Shown here piece after piece: positions 55,598 through 64,000 of a stretch of 64,000 nucleotides of DNA. The notes beneath the pieces are model-generated. The model searched no databases. It had not been told where the DNA came from and worked only from the letters and a program-made list of their open reading frames with translations. Each line of letters begins with the position of its first letter. Within the stretch, counting starts at the first letter, position 1. Origin of the DNA: an uncultured Alistipes sp. (GTDB taxonomy: Bacteria; Bacteroidota; Bacteroidia; Bacteroidales; Rikenellaceae); NCBI RefSeq assembly GCF_963931675.1, contig NZ_OZ007039.1, positions 3,261,806 to 3,325,805 on the forward strand, written 5' to 3'. Position numbers and translations under genes: made by a program.

Positions 55598-56584
55598 CTA
55601 CTTCACTTTAAGTTCGTTAATTACCTTTGCTCTTACGATGTCCTCACTCTCCACGGTGAAGGTCTGGTGTCTGCCACCGCTCTTCTCGTGCATCTCCACC
55701 ACAAGCACCTTGTCGGCAGGGATGGTGAACTTATCGAACACGAATACGGTACGCTCATCCTTGTTGCCTGCAACGGTTGTGGCATAGTCATAGGCACGCA
55801 GAGGGAAGATTACCTGCTCCTGAATGGCTGTACGCTTCATTACCTGCTTATCCACAATCTTGAAGGTCACGAAGTCCACCTCGTAAGGCACATTCGATGT
55901 ATTCTTCACCTGCGTATGGAAGTAGAGCAAACCATTGTGGGTGTATAGTCCACGCAACAGATACTGGATGCCGAACGCCTTGCTGCCGATGTGCTTGATG
56001 TGGCGTTTGTTGTCCTTGTGGATAGCCTTGCTGATAAGGTGTACCAACTTCGGCGACTCACTGCCAAGCTCTTGCAAATAGATGTCGAGAGCATTGTTGG
56101 GACGGTTCACCTCACTGCCATCGTGAATAAAGTCCTTCATCTCGATATTCAGGAGCAGAGGCTCATCGGAGTACTTCACATTGAAGGTGTAGAAACTGCC
56201 ACTTTCGGTAATCACCGACATATTGGTCTCATCGCGGAAGTTCTTGACTGTAGCCTTCACACGAATCACATTCTCCGAGCCGTCGGCCTTGCCAGCGATA
56301 AGGTTAGGCGAGCCAAGATCGACATAGCGTACTGCCGCAGGGAAGATGATGTGAGTAGTCTTGTCGTATGTCACCTCCAAGCCGTAAGGCGGAATCATAC
56401 GGTCAAAGGTCAGTTTCTTTGTCAGACCGTGATAGATGTCGCCATCCTCCTGCTGCGGATAGATGTCCGTAGTGAGGGTTACATCACCGGCTACTGTGTT
56501 AGTTACTGCGGTTGAATCAACCGACTGTGCATTGGCACTTACAACGCCCATCGTGAGGGCAAGCATTACAAAAATCTTTTTCAT
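55598..56584 (-). CDS. traN: Conjugative transfer protein TraN (VirB9-like)
   Basis: A 328-residue periplasmic protein with a signal peptide (MKKIFVMLALTMGVVSANAQ), a PPYGLEVTYDKTTHIIFP start typical of the family, and a C-terminal beta domain. It forms part of the outer-membrane core of the type IV secretion channel with TraM and TraO. It follows traM by 20 bp. Confidence 0.93.
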   Translation of the reverse strand: MKKIFVMLALTMGVVSANAQSVDSTAVTNTVAGDVTLTTDIYPQQEDGDIYHGLTKKLTFDRMIPPYGLEVTYDKTTHIIFPAAVRYVDLGSPNLIAGKADGSENVIRVKATVKNFRDETNMSVITESGSFYTFNVKYSDEPLLLNIEMKDFIHDGSEVNRPNNALDIYLQELGSESPKLVHLISKAIHKDNKRHIKHIGSKAFGIQYLLRGLYTHNGLLYFHTQVKNTSNVPYEVDFVTFKIVDKQVMKRTAIQEQVIFPLRAYDYATTVAGNKDERTVFVFDKFTIPADKVLVVEMHEKSGGRHQTFTVESEDIVRAKVINELKVK

Positions 56585-56604
56585 GTCTTTAATGTTTTAA
56601 TAGG

Positions 56605-57894
56605 TTATTGATTGTTTTGATAAAGCATCAGGGTATATCCTGATTTGAGGTGTACCTTCTCTTCACGCATCTTCTTGGAGATATACTGCGACACGCCCTG
56701 TATGGCACCACGACCTACTTCGGATAGCAGTTGGTCTCCGGCAGACTGGTTGGTGATGGATATGCTCGTTCCGAGGTTCTGTCCCAGATTTGCCGCCATC
56801 TCCTTTGCTGCACTCGCCTCCATGGAGCCGGGGATGAAGATTCCCGCCTGTCCGTCATTGTCGTGGACGGTAAGTTCTACGGGAATGATCGTTCCGTTAT
56901 GCTCCACCTGAAGAATCTCGATGTCGAGCCTTTCGCCTTTGATGCTGCCTTCGCCCGTGATAAGGGTGTTTCGTGGCAGTACATGCTTCCCGACACGCAT
57001 CGCCTCCAAGAGCCTAAGTCGTACGCTTTGACCGCTCGTGATCGTCTGGTCGCCATGCACACACGCCTTGATGGTGTTCCGTGCTGTCTGCTTCGGTGCT
57101 TCGCCTACCGCAGTATGAAAGCCACCGCCTACAGATTGCGACAAGCGTGCTATCATCACCGAGTCGCTCACAGGCTGAGCCAGTGCCGACACTACGAGAG
57201 TCGTTACATGACCTACGGGCTGTGCTTTCGCCTTGCCGCTTTGTGTGGTGCTTTCCACCTCTTCGGCTGCGTCCTCTGAGGTTGTAGGCGTACCTCCGGG
57301 CATATACTTCGCCGCAAGCTCGTATGACTTCTCCAAGAGTGCCACCTGGTCGGCATATGTCGGCTGACTGTTCTGCTGTTGTGCCATCGACTGCTTCAGC
57401 TCCTCAAGCTCCGCTTTCAGAGCCTCCTTTTCGGGATCCTCACGTGGCTGCTCGTAGAAACTGCCGAGTGTGGCGTTGATGTCATTGTAGGCAGATGTGG
57501 ATGTGGAGAACGAATTGCTCCGACTGCTGCCACTTCGGTATGACGAGCCACCGCCACCTATGTATCTCGGCTCTTCGGGTATCTCGACCACCCCTTCCCC
57601 CTCGTCATCGGTGGTCATTGCGGTGAAGTCCTCAAGGGTACGCATCTTCTGCTCCTGCTTGACACGCATATCCTCCAGTTCGTAGGCTGCAATCTTATCG
57701 GCCTCGATGCCTGCACCTCGCGGGTCGGGAAGTTCGGCGTTGAAGCCTACCTTCTGCTGTTCAGCCTGTACCTGCTCCTTCGATGGTTTGAAGATGAAGT
57801 AGAATGATACAAGGCATAGCATAACCATTCCGCCATACACAAGAATTTTCTTGATTTGCTCCTTTCTTTTCAGAGCGTTTGCATCGTTACTCAT
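56605..57894 (-). CDS. traM: Conjugative transfer protein TraM (VirB10-like)
   Basis: A 429-residue protein from ATG 57894, whose start overlaps the end of traL by 8 bp. One N-terminal membrane span (ILVYGGMVMLCLVSFYFIF), a Glu/Gln- and Ser-rich periplasmic linker with a short coiled coil, and a C-terminal domain (HVLPRNTLITGEGSIKGERL) that forms the channel through the periplasm. Confidence 0.93.
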   Translation of the reverse strand: MSNDANALKRKEQIKKILVYGGMVMLCLVSFYFIFKPSKEQVQAEQQKVGFNAELPDPRGAGIEADKIAAYELEDMRVKQEQKMRTLEDFTAMTTDDEGEGVVEIPEEPRYIGGGGSSYRSGSSRSNSFSTSTSAYNDINATLGSFYEQPREDPEKEALKAELEELKQSMAQQQNSQPTYADQVALLEKSYELAAKYMPGGTPTTSEDAAEEVESTTQSGKAKAQPVGHVTTLVVSALAQPVSDSVMIARLSQSVGGGFHTAVGEAPKQTARNTIKACVHGDQTITSGQSVRLRLLEAMRVGKHVLPRNTLITGEGSIKGERLDIEILQVEHNGTIIPVELTVHDNDGQAGIFIPGSMEASAAKEMAANLGQNLGTSISITNQSAGDQLLSEVGRGAIQGVSQYISKKMREEKVHLKSGYTLMLYQNNQ

Positions 57895-58183
57895 AGCTCT
57901 CGGAATTAAATTGGTTAAAGAACTCTTCCATCTCCCGTATCTTCTCATCCGAGAGGCTGTCGGCAGGAACTGCCTCCTCCTCGATAATCAGGTTGGTAGC
58001 AGGCGGCTCACTTCTGACATACTCCTCATACCTGTAATCGGGAGCAGGCATAAAGATTACATAGAGGGCAAATCCCATATACGCCAGCAAGAGGCCGTAG
58101 ATGATAAGGCGTTTTGTCTTTGATGTCTTGTTGTTCCAAGACTTGTTGATTGAATCCTTGATTCTCTGAATGTACTTTTTCAT
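57887..58183 (-). CDS. traL: Conjugative transfer protein TraL
   Basis: A 98-residue protein: basic N-terminus, one membrane span (LIIYGLLLAYMGFALYVIF), acidic periplasmic tail. Its place between traK and traM and its size match TraL of CTnDOT-family elements. Confidence 0.85.
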   Translation of the reverse strand: MKKYIQRIKDSINKSWNNKTSKTKRLIIYGLLLAYMGFALYVIFMPAPDYRYEEYVRSEPPATNLIIEEEAVPADSLSDEKIREMEEFFNQFNSESYE

Positions 58184-58213
58184 CGCTGTAAATGTTAATG
58201 GTGAATAATTAGG

Positions 58214-58837
58214 TTATCTGTCATAGACTCTCAGGTCCTTGTTCTCCACCACTCGGAACGCCTCGAAGATGAATCCGTGAGGATTGTTGTCACTGCGTGT
58301 GGAGTTGAGAAGTCGTCCTTTGGTCACAAGGCTACGCTCGGTGATACTCTTCTCGCGGATGATAGATAGTCGTGCGTATGTCACCACCTCGTAGGGATAG
58401 TGGTTGAAGTTGCAGCTTATGCTATCCACCTCAATACGCTGTGTTACATTGCCCGATATGATACGGTTGTAATATCCCTGCTCCGCAAGGTCGCTGTAGT
58501 GCTCATATGCCGAGCGGTCGCTTAGGAACATTGCCCTCTGGATATTACCCTCGATGGCACTCTTGTCGGGTGCAAGCGTGAAGAAGAGTTCGTGGAAACG
58601 CTTCACATGCTCCCTTGCCTCCACAGGACGGTTCTGCTCCAAGTCCTGAGATAGAGCCAGCATCAGCGACTTGCCCTCGTCAAGGACATATATCTTCTGT
58701 CGTTGTGCCTCGGCAAAGCTGTATGCCTTCCAAAGGGAGAAGCCTACAAGCGAAGCACAGACAAAGAGGTAGGCAATGCCGAAGAAGCGTATCTGTCTGA
58801 AGCCGGTCTCGATGTTTTTAAGTGATTTGAATTCCAT
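58214..58837 (-). CDS. traK: Conjugative transfer protein TraK (VirB8-like)
   Basis: A 207-residue protein from ATG 58837: MEFKSLKNIETGFRQIRFF, a membrane span (IAYLFVCASLVGFSLWKAY) and a periplasmic alpha/beta domain as in VirB8-like proteins. An extension to 58972 lies in traJ and is discarded. Confidence 0.92.
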   Translation of the reverse strand: MEFKSLKNIETGFRQIRFFGIAYLFVCASLVGFSLWKAYSFAEAQRQKIYVLDEGKSLMLALSQDLEQNRPVEAREHVKRFHELFFTLAPDKSAIEGNIQRAMFLSDRSAYEHYSDLAEQGYYNRIISGNVTQRIEVDSISCNFNHYPYEVVTYARLSIIREKSITERSLVTKGRLLNSTRSDNNPHGFIFEAFRVVENKDLRVYDR

Positions 58838-58856
58838 TTGAATACTGTTTAATAGG

Positions 58857-59864
58857 TTATCGTTTAAGTAATCTTCCTGCGATGTTGCCGATGGCGGCAC
58901 CTGTTGCACCTGCTGCGATGCTTCCCGTGCGGCTTGCTGTCTGGGCCACGTTCCTGCCGTAGTTACCTGCACCGCCGCCTGCCTGGATTATCCAGTTGGC
59001 CACTGTCGGAATGGTGAAATATCCGATGATGCCGATAATGAGGAAGGTGATATAGACCGCATTCGACCCGTCAGGGATGAAGTTGGGATCGGACAACTGC
59101 TCGATGTCCTTCTGTAGCATCAGTACCTGTATGCGTGCAAGCACGCTGCTGAAAAGGTCGCTCACAGGCAGCCACAGATAGATACTGATGTATCGGACAA
59201 ACCACTGCGTGAGTGAGGCGTGGAAGCCGTCCCAACAGGCTATCGCAAAGGATATGGGTCCGAGTATCGAGAGGACGATGAGGAAGAATGTTCTCAGCGT
59301 GTCTATGACAAGGGCTGCGGCATTGAACATCAGTTCCAACAGTTCACGGAAGAAGTTCTGAACAGCCTTTTTCATATTGTACATCGCACGATCCACATAC
59401 ATTCCGCAAGCCTCAATAGCATCCAACGCTCCCAGTTCATCGAGCTTGTTGTCAAAGGACTCCTTATCCACAAGGTAGGCTGTTTCGGGATTGCGTTTCA
59501 TCGCCTCAAACTCCAACTTGTCCTTCTGCCTGCGATACTCGTTCATATCGAAGGTCTGCGTTTCAAGGATTCTGTGCGTTCCCGTCACGATGGGCGACAT
59601 CACGCTGTTGAGCGTGCCCAACACCAATGTCGGAAAGAACATGATACACAGTCCGAGAGCAAAGGGACGCAGGAGCGGAAAGACATCTATAGGCTCGGCT
59701 CTTGCCAACGACTGCCAGACACGATAGGCGACATAGAAGAGAGCACCCAATCCGGCAAGTCCTTTGGCGACACCCGTCATCTGCGAACAGAGGGGCATCA
59801 TATCCACATACAGACTCTGGAGTATCTGATGCAGATTGTCAAAGTTTACTGCTAATAGTACCAT
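58857..59864 (-). CDS. traJ: Conjugative transfer protein TraJ (VirB6-like)
   Basis: A 335-residue polytopic inner-membrane protein with at least five hydrophobic spans and a Gly/Ala-rich C-terminal tail (GSIAAGATGAAIGNIAG). It forms the membrane part of the channel and follows traI by 18 bp. Confidence 0.92.
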   Translation of the reverse strand: MVLLAVNFDNLHQILQSLYVDMMPLCSQMTGVAKGLAGLGALFYVAYRVWQSLARAEPIDVFPLLRPFALGLCIMFFPTLVLGTLNSVMSPIVTGTHRILETQTFDMNEYRRQKDKLEFEAMKRNPETAYLVDKESFDNKLDELGALDAIEACGMYVDRAMYNMKKAVQNFFRELLELMFNAAALVIDTLRTFFLIVLSILGPISFAIACWDGFHASLTQWFVRYISIYLWLPVSDLFSSVLARIQVLMLQKDIEQLSDPNFIPDGSNAVYITFLIIGIIGYFTIPTVANWIIQAGGGAGNYGRNVAQTASRTGSIAAGATGAAIGNIAGRLLKR

Positions 59865-59882
59865 AGTCGTAGGATTTCAGGT

Positions 59883-60512
59883 TTACCAATAGCGTTCACT
59901 CGGCGATCCGTAGAGGGACATCACACGGTCAACATCGTTCTGTTTCTTAGCTCTTAGGTAGGATACCCCGATGTTCTTGTTGGTGTAGTACTGCACAAGC
60001 CCACGGTACTGGAGCATCTCGCTGTAACACTTGTCGATGATATCCATACGGTCCTTGTCGCTCATCGAGAGTCCATTCTCATTGACCACCGATTTAAGGT
60101 CATTCAAGAGGTGGGCACTCTCTTCGAGCAGTTTGGTATATCCCAGAGCAATGGCACTGAGTTCCTCCACCGTGAAGTAGGGGTCGTTCAGCATACGCTC
60201 AAAGCTGTTCACATAGATGTCGGTGATGTCGCCTACAAGCAGGATTGTCTGCTGTACCTTGCGTGCATCGCGGACAAGGTTCTTGACCTTCTTCAGAGCA
60301 TCGTAGTACTCCTTTCCCTGTTTGTAGATCTTTACAGTCTCCTGGAAGTTCTGAATCATCGTACTTGCCGTAGAGGATGTATGCACGATGTTCTTCGTGG
60401 CATTGATGATGCCTTGTGCGAGGTTGCCGGGGTCTGTCACCACCCACTGCGCCCTCGATGTCTGGCTGACAAAGAGAGCCACCAAACAGAGCATAAAAAT
60501 TTTCAATCTCAT
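59883..60512 (-). CDS. traI: Conjugative transfer protein TraI (DUF4141, VirB5-like)
   Basis: A 209-residue exported helical protein: signal peptide (MRLKIFMLCLVALFVSQTSRAQ), WVVTDPGNLAQGIINA start and long helices. Size, position and the start motif match TraI of Bacteroidetes elements, which is not a relaxase despite the shared name. Confidence 0.9.
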   Translation of the reverse strand: MRLKIFMLCLVALFVSQTSRAQWVVTDPGNLAQGIINATKNIVHTSSTASTMIQNFQETVKIYKQGKEYYDALKKVKNLVRDARKVQQTILLVGDITDIYVNSFERMLNDPYFTVEELSAIALGYTKLLEESAHLLNDLKSVVNENGLSMSDKDRMDIIDKCYSEMLQYRGLVQYYTNKNIGVSYLRAKKQNDVDRVMSLYGSPSERYW

Positions 60513-60549
60513 ACTGTTACGAATTAAAGGGTGAATACTTAATCATAAA

Positions 60550-61164
60550 TCATAGTCCCATCTTGCGACCTTTAGATTTGGGCTTATGCCGGATATGCTG
60601 CTTTCGGGACGGTCTCTCCTCGGAAGAGTCGCTCTGCCTCTTCTTCATTCCGTTGAAAAGTTCATCAGCATAAGGTCTTCTGCCTGTCATCCTGACAAAG
60701 CGGGCATCGAGTTCACGATATGCCTTTTCAGCCTTGGCGGAACACTCTTCCGAAGAAGTCCTCCTGTCAATACCATACTTAGCAAGGAAATCGGGACGGA
60801 TATGGATGGTGTCGTGAACATTGTCGGGGAAATGTGCAATCTGCTCCAACTTCTCCAACTCCTCGTTCAGTTTATTGAGATAAGGCACGGGAGGGCGTTC
60901 ACAGATACTCTCGAAGATATTCTCCACGGCTCGTGTCAGCCTTGCATCCACCTCAAGCACATCGGGTATCTCTCCCGTTGCTCTTTTCTGCCGATAGATT
61001 GCAGGATCCATATCCTCCAACTGATGATACAGACGGTAATCTTCCGTAAGTCCGAAGTAATCCTGCATCGACTGCGGAATATTCCAATTCTGCATCAGTG
61101 ACCAATAGAGGCACGAGATGACCTCTTGGCATCTCTTCTCGTCTGATTTTAAGTTACTGTACAT
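60550..61164 (-). CDS. Transfer-operon protein of unknown function
   Basis: A 204-residue soluble protein between traG and traI, where traH-type genes usually lie. The N-terminal two thirds are helical and acidic (LYHQLEDMDPAIYRQ, LNEELEKLEQIAHFPDNV), the C-terminus is basic and Arg/Lys-rich (SRKQHIRHKPKSKGRK). No signal or membrane span. It may be a regulatory or chaperone-like protein of the operon; I cannot name it. Confidence 0.7.
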   Translation of the reverse strand: MYSNLKSDEKRCQEVISCLYWSLMQNWNIPQSMQDYFGLTEDYRLYHQLEDMDPAIYRQKRATGEIPDVLEVDARLTRAVENIFESICERPPVPYLNKLNEELEKLEQIAHFPDNVHDTIHIRPDFLAKYGIDRRTSSEECSAKAEKAYRELDARFVRMTGRRPYADELFNGMKKRQSDSSEERPSRKQHIRHKPKSKGRKMGL

Positions 61165-61195
61165 ACTTCAAATGTTTAATGGTGAATAAAATGGG

Positions 61196-63694
61196 TTACT
61201 TGCTTCGCTTGCTCTCGGCAAGCTGCTTGATGGCGAGTTCGATATTACCGTCCAACTTCTCGGTGAGTCGCTGCAACTCCAGTTTCTCGGTCTCCTCGGT
61301 GGTGTAGCAGTAGTACTCTTCGGGAGATACCTCCGTGGCATAGACTGCCGACTGTGCTCCGCCAAGACCTATCCACACCTCCTTGTACTTCCTGCCAGGA
61401 GCATTGGAGAGGTTGATGGAGAGAATCTGTGCACGCTCCTTGTCGGTGAGTCCGAGCAAAGCCTGTATCTCATCGAACTTGTTCACATACTTACGCTGGT
61501 CGAGAAGAATCTTGCAGTCGCTGTTGTTGATGATGGTACCCTTGACGATAGAGGAAGAGATGATGTCCTCGACCTCCTGCGTTACCACAACTGCTTCGCC
61601 GAAGAACTTACGCACGGTCTTGAAGAGGTACTTCAGGTACTCGGCCATGCCCTCCTTGCTGATGGCTTTCCAAGCCTCCTCCAAGAGTATCATCTTGCGG
61701 ATGCCCTTCAGCCTACGCATCTTGTTGATGAAGGTCTCCATAATGATAATGGTCACTATCGGGAAGAGTACCTTGTTGTCCTTGATGTTATCCAACTCGA
61801 AGACGATAAACCGCTTGTTCAAGAGGTCCAGCTGCTTGTCGGAGTTCAGGAGGAAATCATATTCGCCACCTTTGTAGTAAGGCTCCAAGACATTGAGGAA
61901 TCCCCATACATCGAAGTCCTTCTCGCGTGTACGCTTCTCTTTAAGTATCTCCTGATACTCGTCACGGATAAACTCATAGAAGGTGTTGAACGAGGGCTTG
62001 ATGCTCTTGTCGGCACGAATACGCTCCAAGAAAAGATTCACCGCATTGGAGAGCGCCACCTCCTCGGCTCTCGTCGGTGGCTCATCGTCCCTTTTCCACA
62101 GCGTGAGGATAAGTGTCTTGATGGACTCCTTCTTCTCAATGTCGAACACACCGTCCTCGACATAGAAAGGATTGAAGGCTATCGGATCACTCTCCTCGTA
62201 GGTAAAGTAGATACCATCCTCGCCACCTGTACGGGCATTGATAAGGTTGCACAACCCCTGATAAGAGTTACCCGTATCGACAAGCAACACATGCGTACCT
62301 TGCTCGTAGTACTGTCTTACCATATGGTTGGTGAAGAAGGACTTTCCACTGCCCGAAGGACCGAGGATGAACTTGTTGCGGTTGGTGATGATACCACGCT
62401 TCATAGGCAAATCCGAAATATCCAGATGGATAGGCTTGCCCGTCAAGCGGTCCACCATACGCATACCGAACGGAGAGAGTGAATCCTGTCCTGTGGTCTC
62501 CTCGATGAAGAGGCATAGTGCCTGCTCGATAAAGGTGTAGAAGGACTCCTCGGCAGGGAAATCGCCTGCATTGCCTGGTATAGCAGCCCAGAACAGAGTC
62601 GGTGTATCCACCGTATTGTGTCGGGGCTTGGCCTCCATCAAGGCGAGATGACTGCCTACATCGTTCTTTACACGCTTGAGGCGTTCCCTATCATCGCTCC
62701 ACGCGAAGACATTGCAGTGGGCGCGGATAGCCGTCAGCCCCTGGCTGTGTGCCTCGTTCAGGTACTCCTCAATCCACTCGCGGTTAATCTGGTTGGAGCG
62801 ACTGTAACGCGATAGCGAGTGCATATTGCGTGCTGTCTGCTCGAACTTACGCAGCATCTCCGCAGAGTCATCGATGAAGAGGTACTGGTTCACGATGTGG
62901 TTGCAGGTGAGCAATACTCCGATAGGTGCAGCAAACGAGAGGCGGCAATCGCTACGGTCTGTTGAGAGACGCTCGTAACGGCTGTCGGTAGCCACGCTTG
63001 TCGGCAGGTCTTCGGGATCGGAGAGCGTATGCAGACAGAGGTAGTTGTCGCCAATCTTCATCTTGCCAGCTCCGAGGGTGATGTCCTGCAAGCAGGTGGT
63101 GTCCTCCTGCGAGAGCGAGAAATACTTCTCGATGATGCCCGCAGTTGACTCCGTGCCTGTAATCTCATCGCCCGTAAGACGTGTAAGCGTGATGAATCCG
63201 CTGTCGTTGATGATACGCTCGAACTGCTCGCAATACTCCAGGAATCGGCTCACCGCCTCCTTGTCCTGCATCTCCTTCGGGATAATGAAGCCACGGGTAA
63301 GGGCATTGAAACTGCTGGTCGTGCGGCTATGCTCCTTGGTGGTCTTGGTGAGGAACAGATAACAAGTGTGCTTCAGGTAAGGACGCTCATTGAAGTGTCG
63401 CTCGAAAGAGCGGCTGAGGAAACTGAGGTCTTCCTTCTGCAACTCGGGGGTGTAGCTCTCCTCAATGAAGAAGTCCTGCTTATGCACGATACTGTAGTTC
63501 GGCAAGACCTTGACCGCCTTGGTCCACGCCGAGTGTATCGCCTCATACTCCGCCTGTGTGACGGTGAAGAGTTCGGGAAGCTCCACACGATAGCAGACCG
63601 TGATGTCGGCATCCTTGCTGATGATGCAGTCGTGCTCAACCGACAGAATCGGGAACTTGCTTTCGAGGGTAGCTGCTTTCATTACATTTCTCAT
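61196..63694 (-). CDS. traG: Conjugative transfer ATPase TraG (VirB4-like)
   Basis: An 832-residue cytoplasmic ATPase that energises the transfer channel. Walker A GPSGSGKS (445-452), Walker B near residue 660 (KMILLEEAWKA) and the VVTQEVEDI motif are typical of VirB4/TraG proteins of Bacteroidetes. The ATG at 63694 overlaps the traF stop (ATGA); an internal ATG at 63682 is another possible start. Confidence 0.95.
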   Translation of the reverse strand: MRNVMKAATLESKFPILSVEHDCIISKDADITVCYRVELPELFTVTQAEYEAIHSAWTKAVKVLPNYSIVHKQDFFIEESYTPELQKEDLSFLSRSFERHFNERPYLKHTCYLFLTKTTKEHSRTTSSFNALTRGFIIPKEMQDKEAVSRFLEYCEQFERIINDSGFITLTRLTGDEITGTESTAGIIEKYFSLSQEDTTCLQDITLGAGKMKIGDNYLCLHTLSDPEDLPTSVATDSRYERLSTDRSDCRLSFAAPIGVLLTCNHIVNQYLFIDDSAEMLRKFEQTARNMHSLSRYSRSNQINREWIEEYLNEAHSQGLTAIRAHCNVFAWSDDRERLKRVKNDVGSHLALMEAKPRHNTVDTPTLFWAAIPGNAGDFPAEESFYTFIEQALCLFIEETTGQDSLSPFGMRMVDRLTGKPIHLDISDLPMKRGIITNRNKFILGPSGSGKSFFTNHMVRQYYEQGTHVLLVDTGNSYQGLCNLINARTGGEDGIYFTYEESDPIAFNPFYVEDGVFDIEKKESIKTLILTLWKRDDEPPTRAEEVALSNAVNLFLERIRADKSIKPSFNTFYEFIRDEYQEILKEKRTREKDFDVWGFLNVLEPYYKGGEYDFLLNSDKQLDLLNKRFIVFELDNIKDNKVLFPIVTIIIMETFINKMRRLKGIRKMILLEEAWKAISKEGMAEYLKYLFKTVRKFFGEAVVVTQEVEDIISSSIVKGTIINNSDCKILLDQRKYVNKFDEIQALLGLTDKERAQILSINLSNAPGRKYKEVWIGLGGAQSAVYATEVSPEEYYCYTTEETEKLELQRLTEKLDGNIELAIKQLAESKRSK

Positions 63695-64000
63695 GACTTT
63701 CTGTTTTTGAGGTTAGGAATAATCAATCGCAAGAATCGCTTGCGGTTGATGATGTAGCGGGGATGGTTCTTTGCAGCCTGTATCTTCATCAAGCCCCACT
63801 CGCCATACTTGGCATTGAGGTGGAAGGTCGCCCAGACAAGTACCGAAGCGGAGATGACTCCCAGTGCGATACATATCCATTGATTCACGCCTGCCATATA
63901 CAGCACCATAAAGGCAATGAGTATGGCAAGCAGACCGCCGGCGAAGATGAAGAGGTATTGGCTGCGTAGCCCCTTGAACTCGGGGCTACGACCAATCCCT
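63691..64000 (-). CDS. traF: Conjugative transfer protein TraF (DUF4133, VirB3-like), partial
   Basis: The frame runs from the window edge (GIGRSPEFKGLRSQYLFIF) through two membrane spans (AGGLLAILIAFMVLYMAGV, WICIALGVISASVLVWATF) to the stop that overlaps traG. The start is beyond the window, but only a few residues are missing. Size and sequence match TraF of CTnDOT-family elements. Confidence 0.9.
   Translation of the reverse strand, partial: GIGRSPEFKGLRSQYLFIFAGGLLAILIAFMVLYMAGVNQWICIALGVISASVLVWATFHLNAKYGEWGLMKIQAAKNHPRYIINRKRFLRLIIPNLKNRKS

Larger units (their letters stand above)
15542..64000. mobile_element. CTnDOT-like integrative conjugative element (one end and transfer operon)
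   Basis: The element carries the Bacteroidetes-type transfer operon traF to traQ plus lysozyme on the minus strand, an antirestriction gene set near the end, and an att-like core at the boundary. The integrase, excision and mobilisation genes are expected beyond the right edge. Nested inside are the srfB-type cargo, three IS copies and a RIT element. The left limit depends on the att call; the right limit is outside the window. Confidence 0.85.

Overview
The left 15 kb is a GC-rich chromosome segment of a gut Bacteroidales bacterium. An Alistipes-like (Rikenellaceae) host fits best: the coding DNA is strongly GC-rich, but promoters are of the Bacteroidetes type (-7 TAnnTTTG) and intergenic DNA is AT-rich. 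The rest, from about 15.5 kb to the right edge, is lower in GC and is the non-integrase end of a CTnDOT-like integrative conjugative element (ICE). Its integrase and mobilisation genes lie outside the window.

Chromosome (1-15.1 kb). A leftward cluster reads tamB-like, exbB, exbD, tonB-like, a DUF1573 lipid-face/periplasmic protein and an amidohydrolase cut by the window edge. Divergent from it is tsaD, followed by a small outer-membrane barrel protein. A phage-like islet comes next: an orphan terminase large subunit and a small gene face a CI/LexA-type repressor across overlapping divergent promoters. The kduI-kduD operon for unsaturated uronate catabolism ends at a strong terminator.

ICE end (15.5-24.5 kb). 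A perfect match to the CTnDOT integration core and a large folded leader element precede a rightward run of accessory genes: a methyltransferase-helicase fusion, an ArdA-like antirestriction protein, several small acidic proteins of unknown function and a J-domain protein. This looks like an anti-restriction and DNA-protection module.

Cargo (24.6-50 kb). A leftward gene set combines an SrfB-like actin/Hsp70-fold ATPase, an SrfC-like large GTPase, a membrane-anchored subtilisin with InlB-type repeats, a four-TM protein, a second P-loop GTPase, two anchored proteins and a coiled-coil periplasmic protein. A hairpin separates these from a TPR plus retropepsin-like protease, a membrane M48 metalloprotease and a zinc-ribbon membrane protein. 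Three protease classes, two GTPases and an SrfB ATPase in one membrane-spanning set is the most striking content of the window; I do not know a described system of this composition. Upstream of srfB is a ~200-bp segment bounded by 16-bp inverted repeats, next to a tyrosine recombinase, which I read as an invertible (phase-variable) promoter now facing away from the operon. Three IS copies have hit the locus (one IS4-type in srfB, two IS481-type in the distal genes); in each case removing the IS and one target duplication restores an intact reading frame, so the damage is recent.

Transfer genes (50-64 kb). A three-recombinase RIT element has split the ICE lysozyme gene. Beyond it the standard leftward Bacteroidetes transfer operon runs traF (partial), traG, an unassigned gene, traI, traJ, traK, traL, traM, traN, traO and traQ. 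All calls are from reading the sequence; no database search was run.
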